This document shows, piece after piece, positions 57,810 to 64,000 of a DNA stretch of 64,000 nt. The position numbers were made by a program, and so were the translations under genes. This DNA comes from Sphingosinithalassobacter tenebrarum (GTDB lineage Bacteria > Pseudomonadota > Alphaproteobacteria > Sphingomonadales > Sphingomonadaceae): contig NZ_CP049109.1 in the NCBI RefSeq assembly GCF_011057975.1, forward strand, positions 1,147,001 through 1,211,000, in the 5' to 3' direction. The notes under the pieces were generated by a model. It ran no database searches, was not told the DNA's origin, and saw only the letters and a program-made list of their open reading frames with translations. The first letter of the stretch is position 1. Each line of letters opens with the position of its first letter.

Positions 57810-59990
57810 CTAGAAGTCATGGGCGACCGAGATGCCGAAGGTTCGTGGCGTATTGACGGTATAGCGATCGAGCGTGATCGGATTGCCGTTGCGCACCCCG
57901 GTCAGGATGTCACGCGCCAGCTGCGCCCGGCTGTCGGTCAGGTTGGTGACGAACGCCGATAGCTGCCATCCGCCATGCTCGAACCCGATCCGGGCGTTCA
58001 CGATCGCATAATCGTCGAGCGACACCGCCGTGGGGCCGAGAATATTCTGGCGTTCGCCCTGATATTGCACATCGCCGCGCAGCGATACCCGGCTGTCGTC
58101 GCCGACCTCCAGCGTCCATTGCGCGAAGGACGATGCCGCCCATTGCGGAACCTGCGGCAATTGCACGCCGACCGACGCATAGGATTCTAGGCCGGGATTG
58201 AGCGAACGCAACTCGGCGTCGGTGTAAGTGACTTGCCCGCCCAGCTGCAGGTTCGGCGAAACGCGCCCGTCGACTTCCAGTTCGAACCCGCGGCTGCGCG
58301 CGCGGCCGGCATTGGTGAAGCCTGTGAACCCGTCCTCGCGACCGACGCTCAGCTGGATGTCGTCCCAGTCGATCCAGAACAGCGACGCATTGAACGTCAA
58401 TGCGCGATCGAAGAACTGGGATTTGAGGCCGAGTTCGTAGTTCCATAGGCTGTCCGGTCCGAATTCGGACTGGAGGTCCACGATGCAGGTCGGGCAGGGC
58501 GGCAGGCCAGGATTAGTGCCGCCGATGCGGAATCCCTTGCTCGCCTGCGCATAGACCAGAACATCCTCGTCGAAGCGGTAGGAGATGTTGAATTTCGGCG
58601 TCGTCGCCGTGTCCTCGAACCGCCCGGCCTGTCGATCGAGCACGCCGCCATAGATCAGGCCGCCCTTAACCGCGTCCGCCCTTCGCACGATATGCGAAAC
58701 CCGCAGTCCCGCCGTCAGTTCGAGACCGTCGAGCGGTTCGTAGCTCGCTTCGCCGAAACCGGCGATCTGGCGCACCTCGCCATCGGTCGTTGCATAGAAG
58801 AGATTGGCCTCCGGCGCGCTCGCAGGCGGCGCGCCGCGAATGTTGATCGTCTGGAAATAATCCTCGTCGCGGCTGACGAAATAACCGCCGACCAGCCATT
58901 GCAGCGGCCCGCTCGCCTGCGAGGCCAGCCGGACCTCCTGGGTGAAGGACTGCGCCGTATAGCGATAGAGCGACAGGCCGCGCGGAATGCCCGCGAGCGC
59001 CTCGAGGAAATAGTCGATGTCGTTTTCGAACACGCGCTTGCGGTCGAAATAGGAAGTCGACGAGGTCAGGTGCGCAAAGCCGAGATCGGCGTCCACGGCC
59101 AGATTCACCACCCCGAAACGATCGGTATAGGGCTCGGGCTCGCTCTGGTCCTTGACCAGCTCGGGATAATGGTCCGTCACGCGGTTGTACGCGCCGCTCT
59201 CGCTGCGCTGATACATGCCGGTCAGCGCGAATTCCACGCGGCTCGACGCGCGATGGCGCAGCGTCAGCCGGCCGCCATAGGTGGTTTCGTCGTTGATGTC
59301 GGTTTCGCCGGTCAGCCCGTTGTCGAGGAAACCCGAATTGTGCAGTCCATATCCGACGGCGCGCACCGCCGTGTCGCTGCCGAGCGGCAGGTTCAGCCAG
59401 CCTTTCGCTGATCCGTTGGCGCCGCCATGTTCTGTGATCGAACCAACAAGCTCGCCATGACCGGCGATGCGATCGAATTCGGGCTGGTTGGTGATGATCT
59501 GCACCGTGCCGCCCAGCGATCCGCTACCGTAGAGCGTGCCCTGTGGCCCGCGCAGCACTTCGACCCGGCTGATGTCGTACAGCTTCAGCTCGGGTTGCGA
59601 CGAACCTTCGCTCACCGGCGTTTCGTCGAAATAGACGCCGACCGTCGATTCCTTGCCGGTGTCGATATCGGCGCCGCTCGAAACGCCGCGGATGAAGATC
59701 TGTGCCCGGCCCGGCCCGTCATCCTGGAACTGGACCCCGGCGACCGAACGGGCATAGTCGGCGAAGTTGACCGCTCCCATCTGCGCCAGTTCGTCGCCAC
59801 CGAGCGCCTGCATGCTCAAGGGGACGTCCTGCAGCCGTTCCGACCGGCGCGTTGCCGTCACGACGATTTCGTCACCCTGTGCCGGCGCGGCCTGTGCCTC
59901 CGGCGGAGCGGCTTGCTGTGCCTGGGCGGGCGCGGCCAGCGCCACCATGCCGACCGCTGCCAGAAGCTGACATCGAAACTGACCCGTCAT
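57810..59990 (-). CDS. TonB-dependent outer-membrane receptor
   Basis: 726 residues from ATG 59990 (MTGQFRCQLLAAVGMVALAA, signal peptide ending AQAQ). TonB box region DEIVVTATRRSERLQDVPLS, plug with LRGPQGTLYGSGSLGGTVQI, and a barrel ending TFGISVAHDF. A paired cysteine loop, PCPTCIVDL, sits in an extracellular stretch. Operon with the S33-like hydrolase downstream, so a peptide-like substrate is suggested. It has none of the 24-bp operators of the 26-48 kb cluster. Confidence 0.9.
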   Translation of the reverse strand: MTGQFRCQLLAAVGMVALAAPAQAQQAAPPEAQAAPAQGDEIVVTATRRSERLQDVPLSMQALGGDELAQMGAVNFADYARSVAGVQFQDDGPGRAQIFIRGVSSGADIDTGKESTVGVYFDETPVSEGSSQPELKLYDISRVEVLRGPQGTLYGSGSLGGTVQIITNQPEFDRIAGHGELVGSITEHGGANGSAKGWLNLPLGSDTAVRAVGYGLHNSGFLDNGLTGETDINDETTYGGRLTLRHRASSRVEFALTGMYQRSESGAYNRVTDHYPELVKDQSEPEPYTDRFGVVNLAVDADLGFAHLTSSTSYFDRKRVFENDIDYFLEALAGIPRGLSLYRYTAQSFTQEVRLASQASGPLQWLVGGYFVSRDEDYFQTINIRGAPPASAPEANLFYATTDGEVRQIAGFGEASYEPLDGLELTAGLRVSHIVRRADAVKGGLIYGGVLDRQAGRFEDTATTPKFNISYRFDEDVLVYAQASKGFRIGGTNPGLPPCPTCIVDLQSEFGPDSLWNYELGLKSQFFDRALTFNASLFWIDWDDIQLSVGREDGFTGFTNAGRARSRGFELEVDGRVSPNLQLGGQVTYTDAELRSLNPGLESYASVGVQLPQVPQWAASSFAQWTLEVGDDSRVSLRGDVQYQGERQNILGPTAVSLDDYAIVNARIGFEHGGWQLSAFVTNLTDSRAQLARDILTGVRNGNPITLDRYTVNTPRTFGISVAHDF

Positions 59991-60049
59991 TCGCGATCCC
60001 CCATATCGTCCCATGATCCACCATGTTTGGCGGGGTGCCGGAGGAATTC

Positions 60050-60065
60050 TGTCAACTAGATGACA
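60050..60065. promoter_or_regulatory. Inverted repeat upstream of TonB receptor
   Basis: TGTCA, 6 bp, TGACA, 60 bp before the receptor start. Two further repeats GGACGTGA lie at 60091 and 60117. Probably operator material for an unidentified regulator; the half-site orientation is opposite to that of the 24-bp motif. Confidence 0.5.
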
Positions 60066-60216
60066 TTCCTGCCCGGTCGTTAGAGTCGCGGACGTGAACT
60101 ATGTCTATGCGGCGCTGGACGTGAGTTACATCGCTGCTCTCGGTGGGCGCCTGGCTGTATCCAGCAGGTTTCCGCGCTTCTGGCCGGTGTCCCGCGCTGA
60201 CCAACTTCTTGAAAGG

Positions 60217-61398
60217 CTAGCCGCCCGCAGCGCGCGGGAGACCGGCGTCATTGCTATCCTGTGACTGCGAGCGGCGCGTCGCCGGGGAACCGGCCCGGAA
60301 GATTCCCGCAAGCAGGGCGATAGTGGCAAAGCCCGCCACAGCCGGGGCCGCGCCGACCTCTTCCATCAGCAAGCCGAATAGCGGGGCACCCGCGCTCTGC
60401 CCTATCGCGAGAACAAGGAAACCGACCATCAGCCCCGTCGCAGGGCGGTCCGGCAAGGCCCCAGTCCCCCACACCAGATAGACGCCCGTCAGCATGATAT
60501 AGGCTGCGCCAAAGACTGTACCGCCCACGAGAGCAACGGCAGCGGAGCCGGAATCCATCCCGACCGTGAGAATCCCGACTGCCATCAGGCCAAGGAAAGC
60601 CCGATGAACGCGGTCGAGCCCGCAGCGTGCAACCAGCATACCTGCGCAACCCCCGGCGATTCCGCCCGCCCCAATGCAGGTCCATAACAGGCCGGTTCCA
60701 ACCGTCCGCCATTCAAGGTTTTGCGAGACAAGTTCGCCGCCGAAGGACCACAAGGCGGTGCTGGCCGCACCCATCATGAAGGTTGCGCAGATCAGGCGCA
60801 TGACCGGCCCGGCAAGGGGAAAAAGACCGTCTGCCCTGCTGTCTCCGCGTACGCCGGGAAGGGCGAGCATGGCGGCAACCGCCAGCGCCAGCGCGACGGC
60901 AGCGTAGGCAGCAAAAGCCAGCCGCCACTCTCCGGCAATGGCGAGTGCTATCGGACCTGAGAGGGCTACGCCCGCGCTTGTCCCGGCATTGATTCCGGTA
61001 TTGGTCGTGTCCTGCCGGTTCCTGCGCACCGCTTCAGCAACCGCCGCGGCCAAGGGAGGAGATGCGAGCCCCGTGCTCGAACCCGCTACCATCACCGCAA
61101 TCGCCAGAAGCACGGGCGTCGGCGCGAGGGCTATGCCCGCCATGCCTATGGCCGCGACAAGCGACGCAGCTGTTGCAACGGCGCGCGCGCCAAACCGCTC
61201 TGTCAAAAGAGCCGAGGCAATGATTGTCACGCAATATCCAGCGAATGAACCACCCGAGATGAAGCCGCTGAGCGAAGCGCCAAGGCCGAGTTCGCGGTCG
61301 ATCTGCGGTAGGAAAAGGCCGAAGGCGAAGCGGGCGAAGCCGTAACATACCGCTATCAGCGCAAAGCTTGTTGCTCCGATCCGCAGGGCCGGGCTCAT
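60217..61398 (-). CDS. MFS transporter (YbfB/YjiJ-like)
   Basis: 393 residues. Twelve hydrophobic helices; starts MSPALRIGATSFALIAVCYG, then FARFAFGLFLPQIDRELGL and LTERFGARAVATAASLVAAI after TM2. The tail is charged (ATRRSQSQDSNDAGL). The family is poorly characterised; possible drug or metabolite efflux. It overlaps the TetR gene upstream by 4 nt, the classic layout for a repressor-controlled efflux pump. Confidence 0.84.
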   Translation of the reverse strand: MSPALRIGATSFALIAVCYGFARFAFGLFLPQIDRELGLGASLSGFISGGSFAGYCVTIIASALLTERFGARAVATAASLVAAIGMAGIALAPTPVLLAIAVMVAGSSTGLASPPLAAAVAEAVRRNRQDTTNTGINAGTSAGVALSGPIALAIAGEWRLAFAAYAAVALALAVAAMLALPGVRGDSRADGLFPLAGPVMRLICATFMMGAASTALWSFGGELVSQNLEWRTVGTGLLWTCIGAGGIAGGCAGMLVARCGLDRVHRAFLGLMAVGILTVGMDSGSAAVALVGGTVFGAAYIMLTGVYLVWGTGALPDRPATGLMVGFLVLAIGQSAGAPLFGLLMEEVGAAPAVAGFATIALLAGIFRAGSPATRRSQSQDSNDAGLPRAAGG

Positions 61399-61922
61399 CG
61401 CCTTGCCCCTTCCACCAGCACCGCAGCCGCAGTACGCGCGGCGGACACGGCCCTGACGCCGCGATAGACCGCCGCATGCGTTGCGCCCTCGAACAGAACA
61501 AGCACCCGCTCTGCCAAGAGCGGGGCCTCACGTCCGATATCGGCAGCAACGACCGCGGAGACGCGCTGCTGAAACATCGACTTGTGTGCCAAGACCACCT
61601 CCGCGATCTCGGGTGTGACGCCGCCTGTCTCCGCGAGGGATCGCAGGAACAGGCAACCGCGATTTCCTTCAATCCGCACCCAGTCCTCCAGTGCGGCGAA
61701 CAGCGCATCGACGCTCTGGACGTCGAGCCTGGCCATGAAGCGCGCATCTCTTTCCGTCAGCACGCGCGCCATGAGCCGGGCCTTGCTGCCGGCGTGCTTG
61801 TAAAGCGTGCGGCTCGACATGCCGGCAGCCTGGGTCAGCCGGTCCATGCCGGTGGCCGTGTAGCCGTGGCGGTCGAAAAGCTGTTCCGCCGCGGCTGTCA
61901 GCTTGCTGGTCAAATCCATCAT
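61395..61922 (-). CDS. TetR-family regulator of the adjacent MFS gene
   Basis: About 175 residues from ATG 61922 (a second ATG follows directly). HTH: LTSKLTAAAEQLFDRHGYTA then MDRLTQAAGMSSRTLYKHAG. The C-terminal domain contains EGNRGCLFLRSLAETGG and AERVLVLFEGATHAAVYRG, as in the COG1309 regulators that control efflux. First gene of the TetR-MFS operon. A palindrome (61953-61962) lies in its promoter, so it is probably autoregulated. Confidence 0.85.
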   Translation of the reverse strand: MMDLTSKLTAAAEQLFDRHGYTATGMDRLTQAAGMSSRTLYKHAGSKARLMARVLTERDARFMARLDVQSVDALFAALEDWVRIEGNRGCLFLRSLAETGGVTPEIAEVVLAHKSMFQQRVSAVVAADIGREAPLLAERVLVLFEGATHAAVYRGVRAVSAARTAAAVLVEGARR

Positions 61923-61952
61923 GCGGCTCCTGCGTGTGGGAGCCTCATGTAA

Positions 61953-61975
61953 AACGATCGTTGTACCTTGCAAGG
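61953..61975. promoter_or_regulatory. Palindromes in the TetR/MFS promoter
   Basis: AACGATCGTT (61953-61962) and CCTTGCAAGG (61966-61975) are both perfect 10-bp palindromes. On the minus strand TTGCAA could serve as a -35 with the first palindrome lying between it and a weak -10 (ACATGA), a usual place for repression. Confidence 0.6.
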
Positions 61976-62411
61976 ATGCAGTACGAATATCGCGATACCC
62001 TGGCGTCCGGGATTCCGGGGCCACACGTCTCGATTACCTCGAAGAAACCGGCATTTGGTCACTTGAATCGGGCCGCCGAAGCCTGTCCCTCGTTTGTCGG
62101 GCAATTCCGGCGCCCAAGGAAAGCAGGGGACCGCAACCCGCGTCGAATCTCGGTTCGTTCAGACAGTGTCAGCGCATCGTCTACATCCAGGCGGAGACAG
62201 CGGACGGTATTTTCGAGCCGGCGAGCGGATCACCTTTTTCCGTACCTTTGGTTCCTGACGATGGTGGCTTGGACGACGCCCGAACGCCACGCTGCATTCC
62301 GGGGTTTGCCCTTGGCAGAACATTGCGGTCGCAAGCCATCAGACTCGATGCCTATAGTCGGTCATGCCGAATCCGGCGCTGGCGACACGGATGATAACTC
62401 TGAAGAATTCA
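61976..62411. other. Gap between TetR and MocR genes
   Basis: 436 bp with no frame resembling a known protein on either strand. It should hold the MocR promoter; MocR regulators commonly bind direct repeats next to their own start, but no clear pair was found by eye. Confidence 0.4.
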
Positions 62412-63881
62412 ATGCGACCGTTTTCCTTCATTCCTCCCGACCGGATCGACCCGTCGCGCGAAATGCCGATCTACATGCAGATCGCGCGCGCGATCATCCA
62501 TGAAGTCGAACGCGGGCGGCTGGCGCCGGGTAGTTACCTTCCGAGCACCCGCGACGCCGCCCAATCGCTAGGCGTCAATCGCAAGACGGTGGTGCTCGCC
62601 TATGAGGAACTGGTCGCGCAGGGCTGGCTCGTCTCGCACGGCACGCGCGGTACGGCCATCTCGCCCTCGCTTCCCGGGCCGGTCGCGGACGACGGTGACG
62701 GTCTGCCGCGTGTCGGCGAGGAACTGGCGCCCGCGGAATATCCCTTTCTGCCGCCGCCCGGGCCGCCCTTGGCGATCCCGACGGGCGACTGGATCAAGCT
62801 CGACGAAGGCGCGCCCGACGGGCGGCAGTTTCCGCCCGACCTGCTGATCCGCGCCTATCGCGCCGCCATCCGCAACGCTTCGGCGGAGAACCGCCTGCAA
62901 TATCGCGATCCGCGCGGCTCGCCGCAGCTGCGTGAAAGCATCGCTGCGATGCTCAAGAGCCAGCGCGGGCTGATGGTCACGGCAGAGAATATCTGCGTGA
63001 CGCGCGGCAGCCAGATGGGCATTTCGCTCGCGGCGCGCATCCTGATCCGGCCCGGCGACACCGTTCTGGTCGAAGCGCTCACCTATGAGCCTGCCGTCGC
63101 CGCCTTCCGCGCCTGTGGTGCCGATATCGTGACGGTCGGGCTTGACGGATCGGGCGCCGATGTCGGCGAAATCGAGCGCGCCTGCCGCCGGCACCGGGTC
63201 CGCGCGATCTTTCTGACTCCGCACCATCAGTTTCCGACGACCGTGGCGCTGCCGCCCGAAAGCAGGCTGCGCGTGCTCGAACTGGCGCGGCAATTCGGCT
63301 TTGCCGTGGTCGAGGACGACTATGATCACGAGTTTCAGTTCGGCGCGCAGCCGCTGCTGCCGATGGCGAGCTATGCGCCGCGACAGGTGATATATATCGG
63401 TTCGCTGTCCAAGCTGTTGCTGCCTGCCTTGCGCGTCGGCTATGTCGTCGCGCCGCCCGAAGTGATCGATTCGATCGCCTATCAGGTGTCGCTGACCGAC
63501 GGGATGGGCAATACGCTGACCGAGGATGCCGCTGCCGACCTGATCCTGTCGGGTGATGTCCGCCGCCACACGCGCAAGGTGACGCGTATCTACGGCGCGC
63601 GGCGCGATGCCTTTGCCCAGGCGCTGGCGACGACGATGGGCGACATCGTCGACTATGCCATCCCCGATGGCGGGCTCGCATTCTGGCTGCGCTTCCGCAA
63701 TGTCGCGGATCTCGACCGGCTGGAAGCGAACGCGCAGGACCACGGGCTGCGCTTCGCCACGTCGGGCTCCTTCATGGTCGACCCCGATGCGCCGCGCGGA
63801 CTACGTATCGGTTTTGCCAGCATGACCGAGGCCGAAGCCGCCGAAAGCCTTCGCCGGATGCGCGTAGCCATCGGCCGCTGA
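62412..63881 (+). CDS. MocR/PdxR-type regulator (GntR HTH fused to aminotransferase fold)
   Basis: 489 residues from ATG 62412. GntR winged helix at the N-terminus: MPIYMQIARAIIHEVERGRL then PSTRDAAQSLGVNRKTVVLA and YEELVAQGWL. From about 120 the chain is a fold-type I aminotransferase domain: GSPQLRESIAAMLKSQRG, FLTPHHQFPTTVALP, VVEDDYDHEFQF and the PLP lysine in YIGSLSKLLLPALRVGYVV. These regulators sense PLP or amino compounds and control vitamin B6, GABA or taurine genes. Its target is not visible, as the window ends 119 bp beyond it. Confidence 0.9.
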   Translation: MRPFSFIPPDRIDPSREMPIYMQIARAIIHEVERGRLAPGSYLPSTRDAAQSLGVNRKTVVLAYEELVAQGWLVSHGTRGTAISPSLPGPVADDGDGLPRVGEELAPAEYPFLPPPGPPLAIPTGDWIKLDEGAPDGRQFPPDLLIRAYRAAIRNASAENRLQYRDPRGSPQLRESIAAMLKSQRGLMVTAENICVTRGSQMGISLAARILIRPGDTVLVEALTYEPAVAAFRACGADIVTVGLDGSGADVGEIERACRRHRVRAIFLTPHHQFPTTVALPPESRLRVLELARQFGFAVVEDDYDHEFQFGAQPLLPMASYAPRQVIYIGSLSKLLLPALRVGYVVAPPEVIDSIAYQVSLTDGMGNTLTEDAAADLILSGDVRRHTRKVTRIYGARRDAFAQALATTMGDIVDYAIPDGGLAFWLRFRNVADLDRLEANAQDHGLRFATSGSFMVDPDAPRGLRIGFASMTEAEAAESLRRMRVAIGR

Positions 63882-64000
63882 CTGGCCCCTCCGGGCAGCG
63901 GCTTTTCGCAATAAAAATGTCATTGGACCCGTCAAGCGGGCAATTCTTGGATGTTTTGACAAGCCAAGACGTGCGGGAACCTCCACCCATGCTCAAAGCG

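Noticed and set aside
60050..60065. TGTCA-N6-TGACA as a sixth member of the 24-bp operator family
   Set aside because: Half-sites face the opposite way (RTCA before TGAY) and the A/T-rich arms and spacer TGAY are missing.
1..64000. CRISPR arrays, rRNA genes, complete insertion sequences
   Set aside because: No regularly spaced repeats, no rRNA sequence and no intact transposase were seen on either strand.

Overview
High-GC alphaproteobacterial chromosome, most likely a sphingomonad (Sphingomonadaceae). This rests on the large NAD-glutamate dehydrogenase beside a PAS_5-type protein, the many TonB-dependent receptors, the gene style (4-nt ATGA overlaps, GTG/TTG starts) and trb/AlpA/DUF2274 conjugative remnants. 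No sequence search was possible; family calls come from reading the proteins.

Layout. (1) 1-2.7 kb: chromosomal backbone on the minus strand, a PAS_5-like regulator and the start of an NAD-specific glutamate dehydrogenase that runs off the left edge. (2) 2.8-25.7 kb: an integrated element at tRNA-Thr(CGT). It is bounded by ~185-200 bp imperfect direct repeats that each contain the tRNA 3' end and the first codons of an integrase. Its conjugation module is a deletion scar (integrase N-terminus joined to a trbG piece joined to the trbI 3' part, then DUF2274 and AlpA genes). Cargo: a decayed cation exporter, a DUF305 membrane protein with a lipoprotein, a frameshifted hipBA pair, a luciferase-less luxC/luxE operon with a TetR regulator, a caa3-type oxidase cluster with I/III and II/cytochrome c fusions plus CtaG, cytochrome b561 and cytochromes c, a ZIP transporter, and a PQQ-type sugar dehydrogenase-like lipoprotein.

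(3) 25.9-48.6 kb: a 16-gene catabolic island and the main finding. Every transcription unit begins beside one copy of the same 24-bp dyad (TGAY, 6 bp, RTCA within A/T-rich arms; five copies), one of them directly in front of a TetR-family gene in the middle. The genes encode two TonB receptors, a GPH-type transporter, D-aminoacylase, D-amino-acid-oxidase-like flavoenzyme, penicillin-acylase-type Ntn hydrolase, DmpA-type aminopeptidase, three S12 serine hydrolases, an acyl-CoA ligase, a MaoC-like protein, and a PhyH oxygenase / SDR / KBL trio. The set looks built to import and dismantle an N-acylated, probably D-residue-containing peptide or amide and to cleave a beta-oxidised amino acid to glycine plus acyl-CoA. 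The substrate is unknown.

(4) 48.6-64 kb: mixed small units: a truncated siderophore-interacting protein, a LysR-controlled SDR/SnoaL-like pair, a Crp/Fnr regulator, a fourth S12 hydrolase whose ribosome-binding site lies in a hairpin, two leucine-dehydrogenase-type enzymes flanking an Lrp/AsnC pseudogene, a TonB receptor with an alpha/beta hydrolase, a TetR/MFS pair and a MocR-type regulator.
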